Shown here piece after piece: positions 1 to 7,758 of a DNA stretch of 14,323 nt. Source of the stretch: an uncultured Opitutia bacterium (GTDB taxonomy: Bacteria; Verrucomicrobiota; Verrucomicrobiia; Opitutales; UBA953); NCBI GenBank assembly GCA_903853185.1, contig CAINSX010000281.1:1-14323 (forward strand), in the 5' to 3' direction. Below the pieces are notes generated by a model. That model was not told the DNA's origin. It searched no databases and saw only the letters and a list, made by a program, of their open reading frames with translations. Made by a program: the position numbers and the translations under genes. How positions within the stretch are numbered: position 1 is the first letter of the stretch; each line of letters starts with the position of its first letter.

Positions 1-2163
1 CCGATGGAGCTCCAGTTGGCCAATGCCGATATCCCTCTCCTCCGCGATCCTTGGACCGCGGGCCGCCAGCCTTCCGTTGTCGGCCGTTCCAGCGCGGTCA
101 AGCCCGGCCACGCGGCGCTCGCGCTCGCCGAACGCCATGGAGTCCGCACGCTTCGCCGGGGCGAACTCCTCGCCGAAGCCGTCGCCGCCCGTCGCTTCGT
201 CGCCATCTGTGGCAGCCATGGCAAGACGACCACGTGCGGCCTGCTCGTCGCGGCCCTCGCTAGCGCCGAAGCCGATTTTGGATACGTGCTCGGCGGGCTT
301 TTCCGCGATCCGTCCTTCCCGCCGGCCCGCGCCTCTGCTTCGTCTCCGTGGGTCGTGGCCGAGGTCGACGAGAGCGACGGCACGATCGGCGCCTTCTCGC
401 CCGACGTCACCGTGGCGGTGAACCTCGACTGGGACCATCCTGACTACTACCGCGATGAAGCCGCGCTCGAAGGCGTCTTCCGCGCGCTCTTCGAACGTAC
501 CCGTACCGCGGTGGTCATCCCTGTCGGCAACGAGCGTCTCGAGCGTCTCGTCGTCGGCCTCAAGGTCCCCGTGATCCGCGTCGGCGAAGGCGGTGATTAT
601 TCCTTCCGTCTCGTGCAGGGTGGTCACTCCTCCTCGGTGGTCTCACTCGAGGGACGTTTCCCTTCCGGCCAGTTCAACCTGCCGGTCGCCGGCACTTTCA
701 ATCGTTCCAACGCCTCGCTGGCGCTTGCGGTCACGCATTTCATCACTGGCGGCCTCGTCGCCGAGCCGCTCGCCCGCTGGCGCGGCATCCGTCGCCGCCA
801 AGACGTGCTCTTTGAGCGCACCGGCCTGCGCGTGCTCGCCGACTACGCGCACCATCCCACCGAGATCGCCGCGCTGCTCAAGTGGGTGCGCGAGACGCAC
901 GCCGGTCGCCTGATCGTCGTCTTCCAGCCGCACCGTCACACGCGCACACGTCAGTACGTCCGTGAATTCCGCGACGCACTCGCCGTGGCTGACCATGCTC
1001 TCGTCTTGCCGGTCTACTCCGCGGGCGAAGCCGCCGTCGAAGGCGGCGGTTCCGATGCGATCGTCAATGGCTCTGCGCATCGCCTCGTCGAGGATCGTCG
1101 GGCGTTGCCCGCCATCCTGGACGAACTTTCCGTCGGTGCTGATACCGTCGTCGCTTTCGTCGGTGCGGGCGACATCGAGCGCGACGCCGAAGCTTACGCG
1201 AAGGTGCTGCGTCGGCGCGGCGCCGACATTCTTTCGCTCGACCTGCCCGACCTTGTCTCCGGTCGTCTTTCGGCCGAATGCGCCCTGCGCGCCAACGAAC
1301 CGCTGGCCCGGCACACGACGCTTGGCCTCGGCGGCGCCGCCCGTTGGTACGCCGAACCGGCGAACGTGGACGATATCGTGACGCTGCTGCGTGCCGCCGC
1401 GGAACTCGATCTCCGCTGGTTCGCGCTGGGTCGAGGTTCTAATCTCCTTGTGCCCGACGAAGGCTATGACGGCCTCATCCTGCACCTTGATGCGGCTCAT
1501 TGGGGCGCCGTCACCGACCTCGGCGAAGGCCGCTTCCGCGTCGGCGGCGGTACCCGTCTCAAGGAGCTCTGCGGCTTCGCCGCGCGCGAAGGCTGGAAGG
1601 GCTTCGAGTTCCTGGAAGGCATCCCCGGCACGATCGGCGGCTCGCTCCGCATGAACGCCGGCGCGATGGGCGGCTGGATCTTCGACGTCGTGGAATCCAT
1701 CGAATGGCTTTCGCCGCAGGGCCGGGTGCGCGCTGCCCGCCGCGACAGCTTTGACGCCCTTTACCGCGACTGCCCGCAGCTGCATGGCTCGGTGGTGCTT
1801 TCCGCCGTGCTCCGTTCCGCCGGACGCGACGAACCCGCCGCCATCCGTGCGCGCATGGATGACCTGGCCGCGCAGCGCCGCGCCTCCCAGCCGCGCGAAG
1901 CCAGCGCGGGCTGCGTGTTCAAAAATCCCGAAGGCGACAAGGCTGGCCGCCTCATCGACCTCAGCGGTCTCAAGGGACGCGCCGTCGGGCCGGTCTCGGT
2001 CTCGCCCACCCACGCTAACTTCCTCGTCAACGCCGGCGACGCCAAGGCCGCCGATTTCATTGAGCTCATGCGTACCGTCCGCGCCGAGGTGAAATCTCGC
2101 CAAGGCGTCGAACTCCAGCCGGAGATCGTCGCGCTGGGTCGCGAATGGAAGGAACTCCTATGA
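1..2163 (+). CDS. murC/murB: MurC-MurB fusion: UDP-MurNAc--L-alanine ligase / UDP-N-acetylenolpyruvoylglucosamine reductase (5' partial)
   Basis: Bifunctional cytoplasmic enzyme of peptidoglycan precursor synthesis. MurB reduces UDP-GlcNAc-enolpyruvate to UDP-MurNAc, and MurC then adds L-alanine with ATP. Numbering from the ATG at base 4, the MurC part shows the P-loop GSHGKTTT (70-77), EVDESDGT (120-127), NLDWDHPDYY (140-149), DYAHHPTE (280-287), FQPHRHTRT (307-315) and VAFVGAGDI (383-391). The MurB part begins near 425 with the FAD-binding LGRGSNLLVPD (475-485), GIPGTIGG (539-546), RMNAGAMG (549-556), SAGCVFKNP (634-642), HANFLVN (670-676) and ELQPEIVALG (703-712). Only about 70 residues precede the P-loop, where MurC normally has about 100-120 including a GIGGIGMS-like nucleotide loop. 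The reading frame is open at base 1, so the gene starts outside the window and the ATG at 4 is internal. Cys637 stands where many MurBs have catalytic Ser. The stop overlaps the ddl start. Confidence 0.95.
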   Translation, partial: PMELQLANADIPLLRDPWTAGRQPSVVGRSSAVKPGHAALALAERHGVRTLRRGELLAEAVAARRFVAICGSHGKTTTCGLLVAALASAEADFGYVLGGLFRDPSFPPARASASSPWVVAEVDESDGTIGAFSPDVTVAVNLDWDHPDYYRDEAALEGVFRALFERTRTAVVIPVGNERLERLVVGLKVPVIRVGEGGDYSFRLVQGGHSSSVVSLEGRFPSGQFNLPVAGTFNRSNASLALAVTHFITGGLVAEPLARWRGIRRRQDVLFERTGLRVLADYAHHPTEIAALLKWVRETHAGRLIVVFQPHRHTRTRQYVREFRDALAVADHALVLPVYSAGEAAVEGGGSDAIVNGSAHRLVEDRRALPAILDELSVGADTVVAFVGAGDIERDAEAYAKVLRRRGADILSLDLPDLVSGRLSAECALRANEPLARHTTLGLGGAARWYAEPANVDDIVTLLRAAAELDLRWFALGRGSNLLVPDEGYDGLILHLDAAHWGAVTDLGEGRFRVGGGTRLKELCGFAAREGWKGFEFLEGIPGTIGGSLRMNAGAMGGWIFDVVESIEWLSPQGRVRAARRDSFDALYRDCPQLHGSVVLSAVLRSAGRDEPAAIRARMDDLAAQRRASQPREASAGCVFKNPEGDKAGRLIDLSGLKGRAVGPVSVSPTHANFLVNAGDAKAADFIELMRTVRAEVKSRQGVELQPEIVALGREWKELL
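2147..2154 (+). promoter_or_regulatory. Ribosome binding site deciding the ddl start
   Basis: The purine run GGAAGGAA lies 5 bases upstream of the ATG at 2160. It favours that start over the in-frame ATG at 2145, which lies before the run. The start at 2160 also gives the ATGA overlap with the murC/murB stop. It is the only convincing Shine-Dalgarno sequence ahead of a gene in this window. Confidence 0.7.
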
Positions 2164-3083
2164 CTTTCGCCCCTGAAATCGTCGTCCTCTGCGGCGGCCG
2201 CTCCTCCGAACGCGAAGTCTCGCTGCGCTCCGGCCAGGCTGTGGCGTCGGTGCTCCCGGGTTCCCGTCTCGTCGAGCTGGAGGTCGACGTCTTGCCCGAC
2301 TGGCTCGACGGCGCCAAACATGTCGTCCTGCCCGTCCTTCATGGCGGCTGGGGCGAGGACGGTCGCGCCCAGGCCGAGATGGAAGCCCGTGGCATCGCCT
2401 TCGCCGGCTGCTCGTCCGTCGCTAACCGACTGTGTATGGATAAGGTCGCCACCAAGGCTGCCATGCGCGCGGCGGGCGTACCGGCCATCCCGGAGGTCGC
2501 CTTCGCCGGTTCCGCCAAGCCCACGGCCGCCGCGCTGGTGGCCGCCTTGGGCGAACACCTCGTCATCAAGCCCTCCGACCAAGGTAGCAGCGTCGGCCTT
2601 TATATGCTGGAAGGGGAGGCCGCCGTGGCCCGGGCCTTGGCCGAGATTCCCGCTTCGGGCCAGTGGATGGCCGAACGCCGCCTGCGCGGCCGGGAGATGT
2701 CCATCGGCCTGCTGGACGGCCAGCCTATGGGGCTCGTCGAGATCGTCGCCCTGACCGGCGTCTACGATTATAAGACCAAATACACCAAGGGTGCCTCGGA
2801 GTATCGGTTCCCAGCCCCTGTCGGGCCAGAACTGACCTCCGCCATTGGCTTGGCCGCTGCCCGGCTCTTCGCCGCCTGCGGGTGCCGGGATTTCGCCCGC
2901 GCGGATGTCTTCCTTGAGCCTGATGGCCGCTTCTATTTCCTCGAGATCAACACGATGCCCGGCATGACCGAAACCAGCCTGATGCCCAAGAGCGCTTTCT
3001 GCGTTGGCCTCGACTTCCCCGCCCTCGTCCGCCGCATGGCCGCTCCGGCCCTCGCGCGCGCCGCGCAACCCGTCCGCCGCTGA
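2160..3083 (+). CDS. ddl: D-alanine--D-alanine ligase
   Basis: ATP-grasp ligase that joins two D-alanines for the end of the peptidoglycan stem peptide. From the ATG at 2160 the protein is 307 residues, normal for the family. It shows CGGRSSEREVSLRSG (11-25, Glu17 matching E. coli DdlB Glu15), HGGWGEDGRAQAEMEARGI (61-79), the ATP-binding KPSDQGSSVG (137-146, Ser143 matching Ser150), the omega-loop YDYKTKY (202-208, Tyr208 matching Tyr216) and the Mg-binding EINTMPGMTETSL (262-274). Tyr208 in the omega loop fits a D-Ala-D-Ala rather than a D-Ala-D-Lac enzyme. The gene overlaps murC/murB by four bases and is followed two bases later by ftsQ, so translation is probably coupled. The start at 2160 was chosen for its ribosome binding site and overlap; the alternative at 2145 would add only MEGTP. 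Confidence 0.95.
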   Translation: MTFAPEIVVLCGGRSSEREVSLRSGQAVASVLPGSRLVELEVDVLPDWLDGAKHVVLPVLHGGWGEDGRAQAEMEARGIAFAGCSSVANRLCMDKVATKAAMRAAGVPAIPEVAFAGSAKPTAAALVAALGEHLVIKPSDQGSSVGLYMLEGEAAVARALAEIPASGQWMAERRLRGREMSIGLLDGQPMGLVEIVALTGVYDYKTKYTKGASEYRFPAPVGPELTSAIGLAAARLFAACGCRDFARADVFLEPDGRFYFLEINTMPGMTETSLMPKSAFCVGLDFPALVRRMAAPALARAAQPVRR

Positions 3084-3085
3084 AC

Positions 3086-4066
3086 ATGGGCCTCTTCGAC
3101 AATCTCTTCCGTAAACGTCGCGATGCCTTCATGGGTCCCGCGGATCGCGACTGGCGAGCGCTCGTGCCGCAGGACGTCAACCGCGTCCCTGAAGGCGAGA
3201 TCGGCCGCAAGCGCGCCGTGCGCTCCAAACTGCCCACGATCCTTGCGGTCGGCTTCTTCATCGTCCTCGTCGGCGTGCTCTGGTGGGCCGTCGATGAATC
3301 CGTCACGGGTGCGCCCTCTGCCGGCGGGTTGCGTTACAAGACCGATGGTTTCCTTTCTGCCGACTTCGTGAAGAAGGTCGTCGCCAATGGGCCCGAAGGC
3401 TTCGGGCGCGACGTGCGTTCGATTAAGGCCGATCTCGAGGCCGATAATCAGGTCGTCGCCGCTGACGTCCGCCGCCGCACCGACGGCACGCTCGACATCG
3501 CCCTACGTGAGCGTCTCGCGGTCGCCAAGATTGCCTCGCTGCCGGGCAAGAGCACGCCGATGCAGGTGCGCATCGTGGCTTCCGACGGCCAGACTTTCGC
3601 CGGGTCGGGCTACCCCGAGCAGGCCGTCCGCAATCTCCCAGAGATTCAGGACTACCGTGCCACGGGCAGCGACGATAAGATGGTGATCGAAGGCATCGAG
3701 ATCGCCGCTCCGTTCCTGCTCACCGTGCGTACGACTTATCCGAACCTCTACAAGCAGTGGTCCGCGGTCTCGTTGCGCGACTGCTTCGGCGCCCAAGAGG
3801 ATTCGCCAGGCTCGAATCTGCGCGTGACCGTGCGGCCCGGTACGCAACCGATGGACCGACCGGCCTTGGTCGAGATCGTCTTCTCCACCGCCAACTGGCG
3901 TAACGAGCTGGCGTTGCTCGGACGCATCAATGTCGACGAGCTGCTTCGCCGCCCTGGCACGACTTCGCAGGCCTACGTGCTCAAGATGTCGATTCAGAAC
4001 CGCATCAACGCCTCATCGCCCGTCCCCGAACCGCGCCTCGTTCCCGCCCCTCTCCCTCTCCGATGA
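3086..4066 (+). CDS. ftsQ: Cell division protein FtsQ/DivIB-like
   Basis: Bitopic divisome protein that in E. coli bridges early division proteins to FtsL, FtsB and FtsW/I. The 326-residue protein has a basic cytoplasmic N-terminus (RKRR at 9-12, RKR at 41-43) and one membrane segment at about 49-69. The next stretch, about 81-148, reads like a POTRA domain: a YKTDGFLSADFVKKVV start, then an ADVRRRTDGTLDIALRERLAVAKI end that matches the FtsQ pattern V-R-x-x-P-x-T-L-x-I-x-V-x-E-R-x-P-V-A. A beta-rich C-terminal domain runs to about 300 and ends in a Pro-rich tail. FtsQ is poorly conserved, so the call rests on topology, the POTRA motif and the position between ddl and ftsA. The start lies two bases after the ddl stop without a Shine-Dalgarno sequence, and the end overlaps ftsA by four bases (ATGA). 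Confidence 0.83.
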   Translation: MGLFDNLFRKRRDAFMGPADRDWRALVPQDVNRVPEGEIGRKRAVRSKLPTILAVGFFIVLVGVLWWAVDESVTGAPSAGGLRYKTDGFLSADFVKKVVANGPEGFGRDVRSIKADLEADNQVVAADVRRRTDGTLDIALRERLAVAKIASLPGKSTPMQVRIVASDGQTFAGSGYPEQAVRNLPEIQDYRATGSDDKMVIEGIEIAAPFLLTVRTTYPNLYKQWSAVSLRDCFGAQEDSPGSNLRVTVRPGTQPMDRPALVEIVFSTANWRNELALLGRINVDELLRRPGTTSQAYVLKMSIQNRINASSPVPEPRLVPAPLPLR

Positions 4067-5295
4067 CCCCCAAGCCCCTTCCTTCTCTCATCGCCGTCAT
4101 CGATATCGGCACGTACAAGACCGCGAGCCTTCTCGGCCAGATCATCGATGGCAAGGCCCGCATGCTCAGCTTCAGCGAGCGCCGCACCGACGGTGTCGTG
4201 AAGGGCACCGTCACTGACCTCGAGAAACTCACGCAGTGCGTCCATGAGGTCGTCAATGACATCGAGCGTGGTTCTGGTCGCGCCGTCGAGCAGGTCTATC
4301 TTTCGTTGTCTGGTCCCGCTGCCGAAGGTGAGCGCGTGAAGGGCTTCGTCGCCGTGCCCGCGCACGACGGAAAAATCACCGCCAAGGATGTCACGGACGC
4401 GATCCTCTCCGCCAAGCGCCTTGAGCCGCCGTCTGGTCGCGCGACGATTCTCTACATGCGCCAGCCGACGATGCTGGACAACCGCCCGGTCAGTAACCCG
4501 GTGGGCATGGCGGGCAAGCGCCTCGAGGTGAACTTCTGGCGCGTGACGATGGAGGAGGGCAACATGCGTATGCGCGTGGGCATGGTGAATGGCATGAGCA
4601 TCAAGGTCCGCGACTTTATCCTCGCCTCACACGCCGCGGCCTGCGCGACCGCGAGCGACGCCGATAAGCAGGGCGTGCTGGTCATCGACATGGGCGCCGG
4701 CACGACTGATTGGATTCTTTATTACAAGGAACACATCCTCTGCGCGGGTTCGATCCCCGTGGGCGGCGAGCATCTGACCAACGACCTGAGCGTGGCGTTA
4801 CGCATCAGCCGCGAGACGGCCGAGGACCTTAAGCTCCGCTTCGGTTCCGCGATGCACCGCGAGAACGACGTCAACCAGACCATCTGGAAGGACGGCGACA
4901 AGGGCGTGGGCGACCAGCAGTTCAACCGTGGTACGATCACGCAGGTGCTCTCGCTCCGCTACCAGGAGACGATCGAGTTCGTGCGCAAGGACGTGCTCCG
5001 TCGCCTCGAGGCAATCTTCCCTGGTCACGCCGTGAAGCTGGACCAGAACATGATCCCCTCGGGCGTCATCCTGACCGGCGGTTCCGCCAGCCTGGCCGAC
5101 GCGGCCGAGGCGGTGCAGCAGGTCACGGGGCTTTCCGCGCGCGTCGGCGTCCCTAACTTCGAGAACGAATCCCTCCGCAAGCCTGAGTACGCGGGCGTGG
5201 TGGGCCTTATGACTGCCGCGATTGCCGACGCGCCGCCGCCGGTGCGCCGTCCGAGCGGTTTCCTCGCCCAGCTCAAGGAGCTCTTCCGCCTCTAA
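4063..5295 (+). CDS. ftsA: Cell division protein FtsA
   Basis: Actin-fold ATPase that tethers FtsZ filaments to the inner membrane and recruits the divisome. The 410-residue protein has phosphate-1 AVIDIGTYKTASLLG (11-25), an SHS2/1C domain in about the next 80-180, phosphate-2 VIDMGAGTTD (207-216), the connecting PVGGEHLTNDLSVAL (232-246) and the adenosine motif GVILTGG (334-340). The last residues, GFLAQLKELFRL (399-410), form an amphipathic helix matching the FtsA membrane-targeting sequence, set off by a Pro-rich linker at about 390-397. Length and layout are normal. The start overlaps ftsQ by four bases and ftsZ begins one base after the stop, so the three genes are likely co-translated. 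No Shine-Dalgarno sequence is visible. MreB and DnaK share the fold, but the C-terminal helix and neighbours settle the assignment. Confidence 0.95.
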   Translation: MTPKPLPSLIAVIDIGTYKTASLLGQIIDGKARMLSFSERRTDGVVKGTVTDLEKLTQCVHEVVNDIERGSGRAVEQVYLSLSGPAAEGERVKGFVAVPAHDGKITAKDVTDAILSAKRLEPPSGRATILYMRQPTMLDNRPVSNPVGMAGKRLEVNFWRVTMEEGNMRMRVGMVNGMSIKVRDFILASHAAACATASDADKQGVLVIDMGAGTTDWILYYKEHILCAGSIPVGGEHLTNDLSVALRISRETAEDLKLRFGSAMHRENDVNQTIWKDGDKGVGDQQFNRGTITQVLSLRYQETIEFVRKDVLRRLEAIFPGHAVKLDQNMIPSGVILTGGSASLADAAEAVQQVTGLSARVGVPNFENESLRKPEYAGVVGLMTAAIADAPPPVRRPSGFLAQLKELFRL

Positions 5296-5296
5296 G

Positions 5297-6424
5297 ATGT
5301 CCACGCCCGCTTCCATCCTCCTGGTCGGCCTCGGTGGGGCAGGTTGCTCGATGGTCACGCGCCTGTCGGCGCAGCTGCCGGCCGAGATCGCCGTCGCGTT
5401 GCTCGATACCGACGCACGTTCTTTACCTGCCGGCACCGCCGCCACGTTGCAGCTCGGACGCGCGCAGACGCGTGGCATGGGCACGGGCGGCGAAGCCGCG
5501 CTTGGCCTCGCCTCTGCTGAATCCGAAGAAGCCGCGCTCCGCCGCCTTTTCACCGGCATTCCCGTCGTGGTGCTCGTCACCGGCCTCGGTGGCGGCACCG
5601 GTAGCGGTGCCGCTTCCGTGGTCGCCGGCCTCGCGGCCGAATGCGGCGCGACCGTCCTCTCCTTCGCGACGATGCCGTTCTCGCACGAAGGCGAACGGCG
5701 CATGCGCCAGGCGAACGACGCCACCGTCAAGCTCGGCCAGAAGTGCCACGGCCTCGTCGTGGTGCATAACGATCTCCTGCTCCAGCAGGTCTCGCCTGAC
5801 GCGCCGCTTTCCGAATCGTTCGCTGCGGCGGACAACTGGGTCGGTGGCGCGCTCCGCGGCCTGGCCTCGGCCTTCGCGCCCGGCGCCCTCATCGCGGTCG
5901 ACCCGGCCGCGTTGCGTTCGCTCCTCTCCACGCCCGGTTCGCCCACGCTCTTCGCCTTCGGTATCGGCGAAGGCGAAGGCGCCGCCATGAAGGCCGCCCG
6001 CGCGGCCTGCGACTGCCCGCTCGCGCACGCGCCCGGCGCGGTCGCCAAGGTCGCCTCGCTCTTCGTCACCGTCGCCGGTGGATCCGCCATGACCTCGACC
6101 GAGGCCTTCGAGGCCGTCGCCGCGGTCCGCGCGCGTTTCGGCGGCGAGACCTCCACGGTACTCTGCGCACGCATCGACTCCGCGCTCGGCGATCGCATCG
6201 AAGTTTCGGTGCTCGGCGCATCGCTGCCTGCGCCGAAAGCGCCGGCCAAGCCTAAGAAGGGTGCCAAGGCGGAAGATCCCGCGCAGCCGATCTTCGAGTT
6301 TGCGACGGAAGAATCGATGCGCCGCGGTCTGTTCGGCGGCACGCCGATGACCTTCATCGACGGCCAGGACGTGGACGTGCCGGCCTATATCCGTAAGGCC
6401 GTGCGCCTGCCGGCGTCGCCCTGA
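5297..6424 (+). CDS. ftsZ: Divergent cell division protein FtsZ with altered T7 catalytic loop
   Basis: Tubulin-fold GTPase that forms the Z-ring. The ATG at 5297, one base after the ftsA stop, gives 375 residues beginning directly with the first beta strand and T1 loop GLGGAG (11-16). An open frame reaches upstream to 5222 but lies inside ftsA. GTP-binding elements are kept: GMGTGGEAALG (60-70), tubulin signature GGGTGSG (98-104), PFSHEGERR (127-135, Glu131 and Arg135 matching E. coli Glu138 and Arg142) and NDLLLQ (158-163). The T7 loop, canonically NVDFAD, reads AVDPAA (200-205), so the positions of Asn207 and Asp212 are both Ala and only the Asp209 equivalent (Asp202) remains. After a short Lys/Ala/Pro linker (about 311-330) the C-terminus DVDVPAYIRK (358-367) matches the DIPAFLRR-type peptide that binds FtsA. 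Position and this peptide argue for a working FtsZ; the T7 loop suggests unusual hydrolysis kinetics. Confidence 0.9.
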   Translation: MSTPASILLVGLGGAGCSMVTRLSAQLPAEIAVALLDTDARSLPAGTAATLQLGRAQTRGMGTGGEAALGLASAESEEAALRRLFTGIPVVVLVTGLGGGTGSGAASVVAGLAAECGATVLSFATMPFSHEGERRMRQANDATVKLGQKCHGLVVVHNDLLLQQVSPDAPLSESFAAADNWVGGALRGLASAFAPGALIAVDPAALRSLLSTPGSPTLFAFGIGEGEGAAMKAARAACDCPLAHAPGAVAKVASLFVTVAGGSAMTSTEAFEAVAAVRARFGGETSTVLCARIDSALGDRIEVSVLGASLPAPKAPAKPKKGAKAEDPAQPIFEFATEESMRRGLFGGTPMTFIDGQDVDVPAYIRKAVRLPASP

Positions 6425-6471
6425 GTTCGCTTCCCGGTTGCGCCCCGCCCGGGTCCTCTTACGTTCGGCCC

Positions 6472-7692
6472 ATGCCCGCGTTCGACGCCGCCGCCCTCCG
6501 CAAGGACTTCCCGATCCTCGGGCGTTCCGTGCGCGGCCGTCCGCTGACCTACCTCGATAACGCCGCGACGTCCCAGAAGCCGCTCGCGGTCATCCGGGCC
6601 CTCGAACGCTACTACTCGGAGCAGAACGCCAACGTCCACCGTGGCGTCCACCTCCTGAGCGAGGAGGCCACTACCGCTTATGAGTGCGCCCGCACGTCGG
6701 TCGCGAAGTTCCTCGGTCTCAAGGATACCCGCGGCTGCGTCTTCGTACGTGGAGCCACTGAGGGCATTAACCTCGTCGCAGAATGCTGGGGCCGGACTAA
6801 CCTAAAGGCAGGTGACGAAATCCTGCTCACGCACCTCGAGCACCATGCGAACATTGTGCCGTGGCAGGTGATCGCCGAGCGCACCGGGGCCAAGGTCGTG
6901 GTCACGCCCGTCACGCCCCGCGGCGAGGTCGACCTCGTCGCCTTCAAGGGCCTGCTTTCCGCCCGCACCAAGCTGGTCGCGTTTGCGCACGTCTCCAACG
7001 CCCTCGGCACGGTCAATCCCGCCGCCGAGATGACGCGTCTCGCCAAGGCCGTCGGCGCGCTCGTACTCATCGACGGCTGCCAGTCCGCCGCTCATTTCAA
7101 GATCGACGTACCGGCGCTGGGTTGCGACTTCTACGCGTTCTCCGGCCACAAGACCTTCGGACCGACCGGTGTCGGCGTACTCTGGGGTCGCCCTGAGCTG
7201 CTCGACGCCATGCCGCCTTACCAGTTCGGCGGGGACATGATCCGCAAGGTCGACTTCGCCGGCACCACCTTCCGTGAAGCCCCGGAGCGTTTCGAAGCCG
7301 GCACGCCGGACATCTCCGGCGCCATCGCCCTCGGCGTCGCGCTGGAATACGTCATGCCCATCCAGGCCGCCGCGCATGCGCATGAGCAGGCCTTGCTCGC
7401 CGCCGCCACCGAGCGCCTCAAGGCCATCAAGGGACTGACCATCGTGGGCGAAGCCCCCGAGAAGGTGGCCGTGATCTCTTTCAACATCGAGGGCGGACAT
7501 CCGCACGACATCGGCACGCTGCTGGACGCGGACGGCATCGCCATCCGCACCGGTCACCATTGCTGCATGCCGCTCATGAAGCATTACGGCCTCAGCGGCA
7601 CCGCCCGCGCGTCGTTCGCGTTCTACAACACCTTCGAGGAAGTCGACCGCCTGGCCGTCTCGCTCGAGAAGGCACGGAAGATGATGGCCTGA
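6472..7692 (+). CDS. sufS: Cysteine desulfurase, SufS/CsdB type (group II)
   Basis: PLP enzyme that takes sulfur from L-cysteine as a persulfide for Fe-S cluster assembly. The 406-residue protein is the usual size. It shows YLDNAATSQKP (27-37), NVHRGVH (54-60), GATEGINLVA (94-103), EHHANIVPW (123-131), the PLP-Asp in IDGCQSAAH (200-208), the Schiff-base SGHKTFGPTG (224-233, Lys227) and RTGHHCCMP (359-367), where Cys364 is the catalytic cysteine. Group II enzymes usually have Ala after this Cys; here Cys365 makes a vicinal pair. No sufBCD or sufE gene lies in the window, so the gene stands alone between the dcw cluster and a terminator. It begins 47 bases after ftsZ and may be read from the dcw transcript, since no strong terminator or promoter is visible in that gap. 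CsdA-like selenocysteine lyase activity cannot be excluded. Confidence 0.93.
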   Translation: MPAFDAAALRKDFPILGRSVRGRPLTYLDNAATSQKPLAVIRALERYYSEQNANVHRGVHLLSEEATTAYECARTSVAKFLGLKDTRGCVFVRGATEGINLVAECWGRTNLKAGDEILLTHLEHHANIVPWQVIAERTGAKVVVTPVTPRGEVDLVAFKGLLSARTKLVAFAHVSNALGTVNPAAEMTRLAKAVGALVLIDGCQSAAHFKIDVPALGCDFYAFSGHKTFGPTGVGVLWGRPELLDAMPPYQFGGDMIRKVDFAGTTFREAPERFEAGTPDISGAIALGVALEYVMPIQAAAHAHEQALLAAATERLKAIKGLTIVGEAPEKVAVISFNIEGGHPHDIGTLLDADGIAIRTGHHCCMPLMKHYGLSGTARASFAFYNTFEEVDRLAVSLEKARKMMA

Positions 7693-7714
7693 GGTCGGCA
7701 GCCTGGCCCAAAGA

Positions 7715-7738
7715 AAAAGGCCCCGGAAGGGGCCTTTT
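7715..7738. terminator. Bidirectional rho-independent terminator
   Basis: Perfect inverted repeat with arms AAAAGGCCCC and GGGGCCTTTT around a GGAA tetraloop. The G+C stem is flanked by A and T tracts on the correct sides for both strands. It sits 22 bases after the sufS stop and 20 bases beyond the stop of the converging minus-strand gene, so it can end both transcripts. Confidence 0.93.
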
Positions 7739-7758
7739 CGTTGAACAAGCCGGACGGC

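Noticed and set aside
643..2103. Long minus-strand open frame (486 residues) opposite murC/murB
   Set aside because: High-GC shadow of the real gene: no family motif, low-complexity Ala/Gly/Arg-rich product, and the plus-strand frame has full MurC and MurB motifs.
1761..3068. Minus-strand open frame of 435 residues opposite murB and ddl
   Set aside because: It mirrors the codons of two genes with strong motifs; no signal, domain or promoter supports it.
4798..6357. Minus-strand open frame of 519 residues opposite ftsA and ftsZ
   Set aside because: It spans two well-supported genes on the other strand and its product is Ser/Ala/Arg-rich without recognisable domains; a composition artefact.
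6433..6453. CCCGG/CCGGG hairpin between ftsZ and sufS as a terminator
   Set aside because: Only a 5-base stem with an 11-base loop and no T-tract, so I did not call a terminator and left readthrough into sufS open.
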